Shown here piece by piece: positions 44,603 through 52,544 of a stretch of 59,594 nucleotides of DNA (the stretch's first letter is position 1; each line of letters opens with the position of its first letter). The notes beneath the pieces are model-generated. The model made no database searches. It was not told the DNA's origin and saw only the letters and a program-made list of their open reading frames with translations. A program made the translations under genes and the position numbers. Origin of the DNA: Bacteroides sp. (GTDB taxonomy: Bacteria; Bacillota; Clostridia; Lachnospirales; Lachnospiraceae); the NCBI GenBank assembly GCA_023666705.1, contig JAMPBO010000018.1, positions 1-59,594 of the forward strand, given 5' to 3'.

Positions 44603-45382
44603 CTATTTCAAATAATTCCGCATTGATTTTAAAGCATTTTTTTCCAGTCGGCTGACCTGTGCCTGGGATATGGAAATTTCATCAGCCACCTCTGTCTGCG
44701 TTTTTCCCTCAAAAAATCTAAGCTTTATTATGTTGTATTCTCTGTCATCCAGTTTTTTCATAGCTTCCCGTAGTGAAATATTTTCAATCCAGTTTTCTTC
44801 TTTATTTTTCTTATCACTTACCTGATCCATCAGATAGAGAACATCCTGCCCCTCCTGATATACAGGTTCATTTAACGACATGGGAGTTGCGATGGCATCC
44901 ATGGCAATTACAACATGTTCCTTTGGAATATCTATTTCATTTGCAATTTCTTCTATGGTAGGCTCCCTGTCAAATTTTTTTGTGAGCATTTCCCTTGCAT
45001 AGATAGCCTTGTATGCCAGGTCTCTTAAAGAACGCGATACCCGTATGCTATTATTGTCCCGTAAATAACGCCTGCATTCCCCTATTATCATCGGCACTGC
45101 GTATGTGGAAAATTTTACCTCCAGCGATCGGTCAAAGTTATCAATCGCTTTAATAAGTCCCACACAGCCAACCTGAAATAAATCATCCGCACTTTCATTG
45201 TTATTACCTACAAACCGTTGTATTACACTTAGCACAAGCCTTAAGTTTCCTCTTATGAATTGCTCTCTTGCCTCCATATCACCCTGGTCGATCCGCTCAA
45301 ATAAAGCTTCCTTTTCTTCGTTGCTCAGTAAGGGGAGCTTTGATGTATTCACCCCACAGATAATTACCTTGTTAAGTGCCAT
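44603..45382 (-). CDS. sigG: Sporulation sigma factor sigma-G
   Basis: A 259-residue sigma-70 family protein. NKVIICGVNTSKLPLLSNEE is the sigma-G-specific N-terminus. Region 2 includes DDLFQVGCVGLIKAIDNFD and KFSTYAVPMIIGECRRYLRDNN; region 4 HTH is KTQTEVADEISISQAQVSRLEK. It drives late forespore genes. TAGGAGG precedes the ATG. Unlike the usual sigE-sigG cluster, it stands alone between pncB and an alkyltransferase-type gene. Confidence 0.96.
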   Translation of the reverse strand: MALNKVIICGVNTSKLPLLSNEEKEALFERIDQGDMEAREQFIRGNLRLVLSVIQRFVGNNNESADDLFQVGCVGLIKAIDNFDRSLEVKFSTYAVPMIIGECRRYLRDNNSIRVSRSLRDLAYKAIYAREMLTKKFDREPTIEEIANEIDIPKEHVVIAMDAIATPMSLNEPVYQEGQDVLYLMDQVSDKKNKEENWIENISLREAMKKLDDREYNIIKLRFFEGKTQTEVADEISISQAQVSRLEKNALKSMRNYLK

Positions 45383-45590
45383 CTTGTATTCCTCCTACAG
45401 TAATTTTTATACTGTAAAGGATTTACATTTGAGGTAGTTTCTATTCATTTTTTGGCATGGCATTTTTTACCTTAACGTGAAGTAATTCATGTTATTGTTT
45501 CTCCATTGTCTGCCAGCTTTAACGAAAACAACTTAAAGTAAATATGATACATATAACTGTATAATGAAAAAAATTTTTCTAAAACAGATG

Positions 45591-45639
45591 TTGAAATATT
45601 GCGGGAACTATGCTATTATACAAAAAAGAACATGTGTTC
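45591..45639 (+). promoter_or_regulatory. Promoter with LexA (SOS) box
   Basis: TTGAAA (45591-45596), 17 bases, -10 TATTAT (45614-45619) with extended TG (45611-45612). Directly over the start lies GAACATGTGTTC (45628-45639), an exact fit to the Gram-positive LexA consensus GAACRNRYGTTC. The downstream gene should be DNA-damage induced. The rest of the 380-base gap (45383-45590) holds no gene. Confidence 0.8.
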
Positions 45640-45698
45640 TTAAAACAAGAAAGAATAGGGTTAATGCCGGAGTTATTGGAGACAAAGAAAAATAGTTG

Positions 45699-45763
45699 AT
45701 ATGAACAGACGGGTAAACCGGGGAGGATACGGAATGAAACGGGAATTAGGAGTAGCAACATAA
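45699..45763 (+). other. Possible 20-codon leader ORF before alkyltransferase gene
   Basis: ATG 45699 opens MNRRVNRGGYGMKRELGVAT and stops at a TAA that overlaps the next ATG (TAATG). An internal ATG at 45734 has a far better GGGGAGGATACGG site, giving a 9-codon version. Either could couple translation into the following gene. Confidence 0.4.
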
Positions 45764-46071
45764 TGAATAAGGTATTAAATGATGATTTGATTTATTTGGT
45801 CTTTTCCATTGTTGAAGAAATACCAGAGGGGACAGTTGCAACTTATGGGCAAATTGCATCTTTAGCAGGAAAACCGAAAAACTCCCGTTTAATTGGCAAA
45901 ATACTTAGTCTGTCAGAATTTTATGGACAATATCCCTGCCATAGGGTTGTAAACTGTAATGGGAGAATAGCACCATATTTTACGGAGCAGAAGAAATTAC
46001 TGGAACATGAGGGAATCTCATTTAAAAATGAAACATGTGTTGATATACAAAAATATAAGTGGAAGGTATAA
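45763..46071 (+). CDS. Alkylguanine-DNA alkyltransferase-type domain protein (MGMT/ATL-like)
   Basis: A 102-residue single-domain protein equal to the DNA-binding/catalytic C-terminal domain of Ogt/MGMT. It has IPEGTVATYGQIASLAGKP (about 20-38), an arginine-finger region SRLIGKIL (41-48) and the active-site PCHRVV (Cys59). The usual GY..G loop after the motif is changed to APYFTEQ. ATL proteins lack the Cys; this one keeps it but lacks the N-terminal domain. It likely repairs or flags O6-alkylguanine. The LexA box and promoter upstream tie it to the SOS response. Confidence 0.88.
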   Translation: MNKVLNDDLIYLVFSIVEEIPEGTVATYGQIASLAGKPKNSRLIGKILSLSEFYGQYPCHRVVNCNGRIAPYFTEQKKLLEHEGISFKNETCVDIQKYKWKV

Positions 46072-46072
46072 G

Positions 46073-46100
46073 ATTCCCCCAACTTCGGGGGGGAATGATA
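46073..46100. terminator. Hairpin between alkyltransferase and convergent operon
   Basis: ATTCCCCC (46073-46080) pairs with GGGGGAAT (46089-46096), loop about 8 bases. The T-run is short (GATATTT), so it may be a weak terminator for both directions. Confidence 0.55.
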
Positions 46101-46102
46101 TT

Positions 46103-46351
46103 TCACTCCTCCGAGTCAATTTCCTCATCAGGGAAATCATCATAGAGAATTTGTCCGATATCCAAATCAACAGTGTCGAGATTTTTCAGTATCTCCACAT
46201 CGCGGTTTTCAGGTACAACCTCCTCCTTTAACTCCTTTAGCACGTCCTCAGACAGACCTGTCATAAGTGCAACCTCGTCTATTTCAATTTTTCCCTTTAA
46301 CATTCTTTTTGCAAGCTCGTATTTTTGCTTTGTTGTATTGTTCAATGTCAT
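46103..46351 (-). CDS. Small helical/acidic protein downstream of argH
   Basis: An 82-residue protein. The N-terminal 40 residues (TKQKYELAKRMLKGKIEIDEVALMTGLSEDVLKELK) resemble the short helical module found in Rpn-family and other host-defence proteins, ending in a LSEDVLKELK HTH-like helix. The C-terminal half is acidic. Not recognised further. AGGAGG precedes the ATG and it starts seven bases after the argH stop, so it is co-transcribed with argH. Confidence 0.6.
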   Translation of the reverse strand: MTLNNTTKQKYELAKRMLKGKIEIDEVALMTGLSEDVLKELKEEVVPENRDVEILKNLDTVDLDIGQILYDDFPDEEIDSEE

Positions 46352-46358
46352 TTTCCTC

Positions 46359-47741
46359 CTAGCTTAGATTTTCTAAAAATGCTTCATTGATTTGAATTAC
46401 ATGGTCGATTGCCTCGGCACCCGGAGCACCGATGGTGTTCCGCTTATTTACACATTCCGTAAGGCTGATAGCCTGATAGATGTCATCCTCAAATACAGGG
46501 CTGATAGCCTTATATTCCCCGATGCTCATATCATCTAAGGATATTCCCTTGTCAATGCAGTAAAGGACAAGCTGACCGACGATACCATGGGCGTCCCTGA
46601 ATGGTACACCATGATTGACAAGGTAGTCAGCCGCATCAGTGGCATTGGTAAAGCCGTTTTTGGCACTGACCTCCATGGCAGGCTTATTCAGCTTCATGGT
46701 GGAAACCATGCCTGTAAAAAGTGCAAGGCATCCCTTTACCGTGTCAATTGCATCAAAGGTAAGCTCCTTGTCCTCCTGCATATCCTTGTTATAGGCAAGA
46801 GGAATTCCCTTCATGGTTGTGAGTATGGATGTCAGGGCACCATAGACACGTCCCGTTTTGCCGCGGACAAGCTCTGCAATGTCAGGATTTTTCTTTTGCG
46901 GCATAATGGAGCTGCCTGTGCTGTAAGAGTCATCTAGCTCCACAAACTGGTACTCGTTTGAATTCCAGATGATAATTTCCTCCGAAAATCTTGACAGGTG
47001 CATCATAATAGTTGAAAATGCGGACAGCATTTCAATTACATAATCTCTGTCCGATACGGAATCCATACTGTTTAAGGTAGGTCCCTTAAAGTTAAGAAGT
47101 GATGCAGTAAGCTCTCTGTCAAGCGGGTAGGTGGTACCTGCAAGGGCACCCGCACCAAGCGGGCAATAATTCATTCTCTCATATATATCATTGATGCGGG
47201 ACAGGTCACGCTTAAACATTTCCATGTATGCACCGATGTGATGTGCAAATGTAACAGGCTGTGCCTTCTGGAGGTGAGTAAAGCCGGGCATATAGGTATC
47301 GGTGTTTTCTTTCATCAGCTTGTGAAGCTGCTTCAGCAATGCGATTACCAGTCCTTTTACTTCGATAAGCTCATCCCTGACATAAAGCCGCATGTCAAGG
47401 GCAACTTGATCGTTTCTGGAGCGTCCTGTGTGGAGCTTTTTGCCTGCATCGCCAATTCTGTCAATCAGGTTTGCCTCCACAAAGCTGTGTATATCCTCAT
47501 ATTCGTCAGTAATTTCAAGTTTTCCTGCCTCAACGTCTGCCAGTATGCCGTCCAAGCCCTCTGATATTTTATTTTTTTCATTCTCCGTAAGTATACCCAC
47601 AGATGCAAGCATTGCAACATGTGCCTTGCTTCCTTTTATGTCCTGTTTATAAAATTTTTGGTCAAATGAAATGGAAGCGTTGAAATTGTAAACAAGCTTA
47701 TCTGTTTCTTTTGTGAAACGACCACCCCAAAGTTGTGCCAT
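46359..47741 (-). CDS. argH: Argininosuccinate lyase
   Basis: A 460-residue enzyme of the fumarase/aspartase superfamily. WGGRFTKETDKLVYNFNASISFD at the start, HTGRSRNDQVALDMRL (about 110-125), MPGFTHLQKAQP and the signature GSSIMPQKKNPD (about 280-291) are all present. It splits argininosuccinate to arginine and fumarate. It is the only arginine gene in the window (no argG). It heads a two-gene unit with the 82-residue protein. Confidence 0.97.
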   Translation of the reverse strand: MAQLWGGRFTKETDKLVYNFNASISFDQKFYKQDIKGSKAHVAMLASVGILTENEKNKISEGLDGILADVEAGKLEITDEYEDIHSFVEANLIDRIGDAGKKLHTGRSRNDQVALDMRLYVRDELIEVKGLVIALLKQLHKLMKENTDTYMPGFTHLQKAQPVTFAHHIGAYMEMFKRDLSRINDIYERMNYCPLGAGALAGTTYPLDRELTASLLNFKGPTLNSMDSVSDRDYVIEMLSAFSTIMMHLSRFSEEIIIWNSNEYQFVELDDSYSTGSSIMPQKKNPDIAELVRGKTGRVYGALTSILTTMKGIPLAYNKDMQEDKELTFDAIDTVKGCLALFTGMVSTMKLNKPAMEVSAKNGFTNATDAADYLVNHGVPFRDAHGIVGQLVLYCIDKGISLDDMSIGEYKAISPVFEDDIYQAISLTECVNKRNTIGAPGAEAIDHVIQINEAFLENLS

Positions 47742-47833
47742 ATTTTTATCCTGCCTTCCGATGTTTTTCTAAATAGACATTTTACAACAAAGAAAGGTAT
47801 GCTTCAAGAATAAATTAATTATGTTAAAAATAG

Positions 47834-47862
47834 TTGCCTTTACAATAAGATTATCATAAAAT
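47834..47862 (+). promoter_or_regulatory. Promoter of LPXTG-like gene
   Basis: TTGCCT (47834-47839), 17 bases, TAAAAT (47857-47862), 30 bases before the ATG at 47892. Confidence 0.5.
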
Positions 47863-47891
47863 AGACATAGCAAATTTTTTTGGAGGAAGTT

Positions 47892-48056
47892 ATGAATTAT
47901 AATGAGTTGTTATATACACTTCTTATGCCGGTAACAGGAGACAGCAGCAGACCTGTGCTGATTGCTATTTGTCTTATTGTTTCCATCGTGCTTATGGTTG
48001 TGCTGATTATTACAGGAAAGTCATCCAAAAAAGAGGATGATGAGGACGATGAGTAG
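47892..48056 (+). CDS. Tiny LPXTG-like surface/membrane peptide
   Basis: A 54-residue protein with GGAGGAAG upstream. The layout is LMPVTGDSS (about 11-19), a long hydrophobic stretch (about 22-42), then KSSKK and an acidic tail. It mirrors sortase substrates (LPxTG-D-x-S, membrane helix, positive tail) with MPVTG in place of LPxTG. Only ten residues precede the motif, so if it is cleaved almost nothing is left to anchor. It may be a relic, a minimal sortase substrate or a single-pass membrane peptide. Confidence 0.55.
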   Translation: MNYNELLYTLLMPVTGDSSRPVLIAICLIVSIVLMVVLIITGKSSKKEDDEDDE

Positions 48057-48065
48057 AAAATAATA

Positions 48066-48089
48066 GGCACGTTCCTAAAGGAACCTGCC
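48066..48089. repeat. Short palindromic repeat, second copy
   Basis: GGCACGTTCC / GGAACCTGCC matches the repeat at 29430-29452 (GGCACGCTCC / GGAGCCTGC), including paired changes that keep the stem. It lies between the LPXTG-like and transglutaminase genes. Confidence 0.55.
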
Positions 48090-48127
48090 AAGGAATGGGC
48101 TGATGTTCAAAATGAGGAGAATAAACT

Positions 48128-49210
48128 ATGAAAAATTCAGGAAGAGTCATTAAAGCTGTTCCTATACTTGTCTTGGTTACAATTGCAGTTGCATATTTCT
48201 GGGGATGGGATATCGGTGCAAAAATGAACCCTGACAAGACTGCATATAGTATGGTTGAGCTTACAACAAAAGTAAATGAGCAGATTGATGAAGGCTCAGA
48301 CAGCAGCGTTTTTTATGTAAAAGGAATAAGTGAGGAAGATATACGGTGCATTAATGATTATATTTGCGGATTAAATGGAAATGTAACCCAATATTCAATT
48401 CTTGAAAAAAAGGATGACCATATGAAGGTCATGCTCAGATATGAAATATCGGATAATTACTATGTGTACCAAAAGTATAAGAACGGAATGGAAATCCCCA
48501 CAGACAGACCAGCGGCGGCGAAGCTTTACGATGAGCTGACACAAGTGCTTGCATCTATTATAACCCCGACAATGAGTGACTATGAAAAGGAGCTTGCGAT
48601 ACATGATTACATAGTATCCCATTGTGCATATGGATATGTTGACTATTCCAAGGAATATGCATATAGGGCATATGGTGCCCTCGTTCAGGGAACTGCGGTA
48701 TGTAATGGCTATGCAGAGGCTATGGCACTTATGCTGGAATGCTCCAATGTTGAAAATGAATTTATGACAGGTACTGCTGACGGAGAATTACATGCGTGGA
48801 ACAGGGTTAAGCTTGACGGTGAATGGTATCAGGTGGATGCGACATGGGATGACCCGCTCCCTGACAGAGGTTCATTTGTAGGACATGAATATTTTAATGT
48901 CACGGATGATATTATGGATGACAGCCATATTTGGGATACGGACAGCTTTGATGCGTGCGACAGCATGGCATACAACTATTTTCAAAAAAATAATTATATA
49001 CTTGATTACCAGAATTTCAAAAATGCGGTCACAAAGGAGGCATCCAGAAATATAACGGGCACAGTTGAGGTTGTGGTCACGGATTACAGTGAGGAACTTT
49101 ATGACATGCAGTTTTTGGAAAATGTTCCGGGTGTCCAGTATTGCCAGTACAGTGTTGACCCTTACGGTGCCCATCATGTAGTTACAGTATATTTAAATCA
49201 AAGGGATTAG
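48128..49210 (+). CDS. Membrane-anchored transglutaminase-like protein
   Basis: A 360-residue protein. One N-terminal hydrophobic segment (about 10-26) serves as a signal anchor. The transglutaminase/papain-like core holds the triad Cys192 (TAVCNGYAEAM), His222 (LHAWNRV) and Asp237 (QVDATWDDP). The domain is extracytoplasmic and may act as a protease or crosslinker on surface proteins. The C-terminal 80 residues are strand-rich. It lies behind the LPXTG-like gene and ahead of the DUF5721-like gene by seven bases. Confidence 0.85.
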   Translation: MKNSGRVIKAVPILVLVTIAVAYFWGWDIGAKMNPDKTAYSMVELTTKVNEQIDEGSDSSVFYVKGISEEDIRCINDYICGLNGNVTQYSILEKKDDHMKVMLRYEISDNYYVYQKYKNGMEIPTDRPAAAKLYDELTQVLASIITPTMSDYEKELAIHDYIVSHCAYGYVDYSKEYAYRAYGALVQGTAVCNGYAEAMALMLECSNVENEFMTGTADGELHAWNRVKLDGEWYQVDATWDDPLPDRGSFVGHEYFNVTDDIMDDSHIWDTDSFDACDSMAYNYFQKNNYILDYQNFKNAVTKEASRNITGTVEVVVTDYSEELYDMQFLENVPGVQYCQYSVDPYGAHHVVTVYLNQRD

Positions 49211-49217
49211 GGTTGAT

Positions 49218-49688
49218 ATGAAAAAGTTTGAGATAGAAGACAGCAAAATATTTATGAATGAATTATTTTCGGGCGAAAAATATGATAGCTTTTATATGAT
49301 GGAGGCTGTTATAAAAACAGGCATTGACTACCATATAAACGGCAAAAACAATAAGGAATTTTATGATACGGAGGAGCTTGCGGAAGCCTTTCTGGAGGAA
49401 TACATTTGTTGGAAAAATATAAAAGCAACAGTGTACGACCTGATAAAGGGAAAAAATCTTCCGCTAAGCGTTAAGCTTGTTCTTATGTTTAACCGCGATA
49501 ATATAGTCAGGCTGGTTGAAATGAATAATCTGCCCCTTAGCTCGGAGGATATCAGTGCATTGTTTTTAAACATTTACTATGAAAAGGGTGAGCTTACGGC
49601 GACGACAGGTACATCATTAAAGTCATTTTCATTGGATAAATCCATTGATACTGTATGGGATCATACGGTGGAACGATATTATATATAA
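49218..49688 (+). CDS. DUF5721-like protein
   Basis: A 156-residue acidic soluble protein. EDSKIFMNELFSGEKYDSFYMMEAVIKTG, KEFYDTEELAE and the CWKNIKATVYDLIKGKNLPLSVKLVLMF block match a family common in Lachnospiraceae (DUF5721, by memory). The function is unknown. It is co-directional with the transglutaminase gene, seven bases after its stop, so probably the same operon. Confidence 0.6.
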   Translation: MKKFEIEDSKIFMNELFSGEKYDSFYMMEAVIKTGIDYHINGKNNKEFYDTEELAEAFLEEYICWKNIKATVYDLIKGKNLPLSVKLVLMFNRDNIVRLVEMNNLPLSSEDISALFLNIYYEKGELTATTGTSLKSFSLDKSIDTVWDHTVERYYI

Positions 49689-49715
49689 CCAATTTGTTTA
49701 AAATAAAAACGATTA

Positions 49716-49742
49716 TTAGCACTCGTATAAAATGAGTGCTAA
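49716..49742 (+). promoter_or_regulatory. CIRCE element upstream of htpG
   Basis: TTAGCACTC - N9 - GAGTGCTAA is an exact CIRCE, the operator for HrcA. It ends seven bases before the -35. Confidence 0.95.
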
Positions 49743-49749
49743 TTTTTTG

Positions 49750-49778
49750 TTGACATTGGCGTTTTCATGTATTATAGT
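49750..49778 (+). promoter_or_regulatory. Promoter of htpG
   Basis: TTGACA (49750-49755), 17 bases, TATAGT (49773-49778). The start is near 49785, 60 bases before the ATG. HrcA bound to the adjacent CIRCE would interfere with polymerase. Confidence 0.85.
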
Positions 49779-49844
49779 ATTCGAAGATGGTTTTTATAAC
49801 CGATAAATAACAGAGCAAAAAGGGTTTAAGGAGGTATAACAACA

Positions 49845-51815
49845 ATGGAAAAAAAGGGAAGTCTTTCAATTAATAGCGATAATATTTTCCCGATTATAAA
49901 AAAGTGGTTATATTCTGACCACGATATATTTATCAGGGAGCTTATCTCAAACGGATGTGATGCAATAACAAAGCTGAAAAAGCTTGCTGTCATGGGCGAT
50001 TATCAGGAGGTTGACGGCGAGGAATACAAGATAGAGGTGTATGCGTCGGCAAAGGATAAAACACTTACCTTTGTTGATAATGGGCTTGGTATGACGGAGG
50101 AGGAGCTGGATAAGTATATTAATCAGATTGCCTTTTCAGGTGCTACCGATTTTATTAATAAATATAAGGATAAAGCAGGCGAGGACCAGATAATCGGACA
50201 TTTCGGATTAGGCTTTTACTCGGCATTCATGGTTGCAGATAAAGTTACAATCGAAACATGCTCCTATCAAAAGGATGCAAAGCCTGTATTTTGGGAGTGT
50301 GACGGCGGTACGGAGTTTACAATGACGGAAAGCGATGATGATACAAGGGGTACGGCGATTACACTTTACCTCAATGAGGACAGCTATGAGTTCGCAAATG
50401 AGTACCGTGTCAGGGAGGTTATCCAGAAATACTGTGCATTTATGCCGTACAATATCTATTTTATCAACGAAGATAAAATGGAGGAGGAAGAAGCAAAAGA
50501 AAAAGAAAAGGACAAGATTATTGAGGTTGATGAGGAAAATGAGCTGGTAGGTGATGAGAAGAAAACTGAGGATGGCGAAAGTGGCAAGGAGGCATCCGGT
50601 GAGGAGGAGAAAAAGGTAAATCCTCCACTGAATGATACAAATCCGCTGTGGCTCAAGAATCCTAAGGAGTGTACAGAGGAGGAGTACATTGATTTTTATC
50701 AGAAGGTCTTTCTTGATTTCAAGAAGCCGTTATTCTGGATACACCTTAACATGGATTATCCGTTCAATTTAAAGGGTATTTTGTATTTTCCTAAAATCAA
50801 CACGCAGTATGACCAGCTTGAAGGAACGATAAAGCTGTATAACAATCAGGTGTTTATTGCTGACAATATCAAGGAGGTTATACCTGAGTTCCTCTTATTG
50901 CTAAAGGGTGTCATTGACTGCCCTGATTTGCCGCTCAATGTGTCGAGAAGTGCACTTCAAAATGACGGCTTTGTAAAAAAGATATCCGATTACATTACAA
51001 AGAAGGTAGCTGACAAGCTGAGCGGAATGTGCAAAACGGACAAGGAGGCTTATGAAAAATATTGGGACGACATCAGTCCGTTTATCAAGTTTGGATGTAT
51101 CAGGGACGAGAAATTCTGCGAAAAAATGACAGATTATATGCTGTTTAAGGATTTGGACGGAAACTATTTAACCCTTCCTGAGTATTTGGAGCAGGGCAAG
51201 GAAAAATATGAAAACAAGGTATTTTATGTATCTGACGTGCAGGCACAATCACAGTATATCAAGATGTTTAAGGAGGAGGGCATGAATGCCGTCTACCTTG
51301 TGCATAATATTGACAATCCATATATTACGCATTTGGAGGGCAAGAATGAAAATGTCAAGTTCCTCCGTATTGATGCTGATTTATCAGAAAACTTCAAGGG
51401 CGAAGCCTTAAGCGAGGAGCAGGAGAAGGAGTATACAGACAAGCTTTCTGAAATATTTAAGAAGGCAATCGGAAACGATAAGCTGAGTATTAAGGTTGAA
51501 AATCTTAAGAATGATGATGTGTCCTCCATGATAACCCTGTCAGAGGATGCCAGAAGAATGAAGGAAATGATGCGTGCATACAATATGGGAGGCGGTATGG
51601 ATCCATCCATGTTTGGCGGTGATGGTGAAACACTTGTCTTGAATGCGAACAATAAGCTTGTAAAGTATGTGCTCGATAATCCTGAGGGAGAAAATACTGA
51701 CATGATATGCTGTCAGCTGTATGACCTTGCAATGATTGCAAATAAGCCACTTGAGGCAGAGGCAATGACGGCATTTGTAGCAAGAAGCAATAAGATACTG
51801 AATATGCTTCTGTAA
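49845..51815 (+). CDS. htpG: Chaperone HtpG (Hsp90) with charged linker
   Basis: A 656-residue Hsp90. The GHKL ATPase has FIRELISNGCDAITKL (about 29-44), FVDNGLGMTEEEL and HFGLGFYSAFMVAD. The middle domain begins near residue 262 (NDTNPLW) and has PLNVSRSALQND. Between them lies a highly charged linker, about residues 208-262 (KMEEEEAKEKEKDKIIEVDEEN... to ...EEEKKVNPP), longer than in E. coli HtpG. The C-terminal dimerisation domain is present. CIRCE and a consensus promoter upstream place it under HrcA heat-shock control. AAGGAGG precedes the ATG. Confidence 0.97.
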   Translation: MEKKGSLSINSDNIFPIIKKWLYSDHDIFIRELISNGCDAITKLKKLAVMGDYQEVDGEEYKIEVYASAKDKTLTFVDNGLGMTEEELDKYINQIAFSGATDFINKYKDKAGEDQIIGHFGLGFYSAFMVADKVTIETCSYQKDAKPVFWECDGGTEFTMTESDDDTRGTAITLYLNEDSYEFANEYRVREVIQKYCAFMPYNIYFINEDKMEEEEAKEKEKDKIIEVDEENELVGDEKKTEDGESGKEASGEEEKKVNPPLNDTNPLWLKNPKECTEEEYIDFYQKVFLDFKKPLFWIHLNMDYPFNLKGILYFPKINTQYDQLEGTIKLYNNQVFIADNIKEVIPEFLLLLKGVIDCPDLPLNVSRSALQNDGFVKKISDYITKKVADKLSGMCKTDKEAYEKYWDDISPFIKFGCIRDEKFCEKMTDYMLFKDLDGNYLTLPEYLEQGKEKYENKVFYVSDVQAQSQYIKMFKEEGMNAVYLVHNIDNPYITHLEGKNENVKFLRIDADLSENFKGEALSEEQEKEYTDKLSEIFKKAIGNDKLSIKVENLKNDDVSSMITLSEDARRMKEMMRAYNMGGGMDPSMFGGDGETLVLNANNKLVKYVLDNPEGENTDMICCQLYDLAMIANKPLEAEAMTAFVARSNKILNMLL

Positions 51816-51860
51816 AAGCAGGGGTTAGCGTTGACAAAATAAGACGGATATAAGAATAGA

Positions 51861-51897
51861 AAAAGGCTGTCGAACTAAGGAACGACAGCCTTTTTCC
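51861..51897 (+). terminator. Terminator after htpG
   Basis: GGCTGTCG (51865-51872) pairs with CGACAGCC (51883-51890), with A-rich and T-rich flanks. It also lies at the 3' end of the convergent CPBP gene, so it can act both ways. Nearly the same stem ends ddh. Confidence 0.88.
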
Positions 51898-52544
51898 TAA
51901 ATAAAAAGCATTATTAGCACACCCGAAAGGTTAGCGAGAAAGTGTGACAGTGTGGAGATTGGTATATTGTGGGTTCTCTTATATACAAGTCCGTAAATTA
52001 TTGCATTGATAACGATGAACAGCATATCATACAAAATCACGATAACGCTTCCCGTAGTCATGTGGCAAATGGCAAAAAGCACAGACATAATCACTAAGCT
52101 AACCCCAAACGGTAATAGTTTTGAGAGCTGTGGCTGAAAAAAGCCTCTCCAAGCGATTTCTTCACCCAATGCGGCAACGATTAGCTCCACAAGCAAGATT
52201 AAAAATTTATCAAATGCAAGAAAGTCAGTACGGTCTGAAATATGCTCCAAAAACTCAGGCAAAATATATTTTGCCAAAGTAAAACAAAGGATATCTGCTA
52301 ACGTAGGTATGATAACCAGCAAAATTGTGATTTTATCCTTCAGCAGCTTTGGAACCGCTTTTAAACTCATAACATCCTTATCCTCCGGCTCCCTTGTAAT
52401 GAAAAATACGATGATACCGATAAGGAGCGTAATGCTGGTAAGGGTTAAAGGCTCGCCGTTTACTTCCAGCTTTAAAAAAGCGGATAGTGAAAATGCAATC
52501 ATAAGTAGTATTGAAATCAGTGATAATGTTTTAATTTTTTTCAT
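51897..52544 (-). CDS. CPBP-family intramembrane protease (Abi), first copy
   Basis: A 215-residue membrane protein with about six hydrophobic helices. The CPBP motifs are GEEIAWRGF (about 127-135), FAICHM (about 157-162) and LSHFLAN (about 199-205), giving the Glu-Glu, His and His of the glutamic-type active site. CPBP proteins include CAAX proteases, bacteriocin immunity factors and regulators. Its start lies within the end of the TetR gene, so the two are one operon. It ends at the htpG terminator. Confidence 0.88.
   Translation of the reverse strand: MKKIKTLSLISILLMIAFSLSAFLKLEVNGEPLTLTSITLLIGIIVFFITREPEDKDVMSLKAVPKLLKDKITILLVIIPTLADILCFTLAKYILPEFLEHISDRTDFLAFDKFLILLVELIVAALGEEIAWRGFFQPQLSKLLPFGVSLVIMSVLFAICHMTTGSVIVILYDMLFIVINAIIYGLVYKRTHNIPISTLSHFLANLSGVLIMLFI

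Noticed and set aside
45383-45480. Sigma-F/G type promoter ahead of sigG
   Set aside because: GAATA and AT-rich segments occur, but no match with proper spacing to the sigma-F/G consensus is convincing.
45699-45763. Leader ORF as a firm gene
   Set aside because: Only 9-20 codons with no homologue to judge; listed as possible rather than as a CDS.
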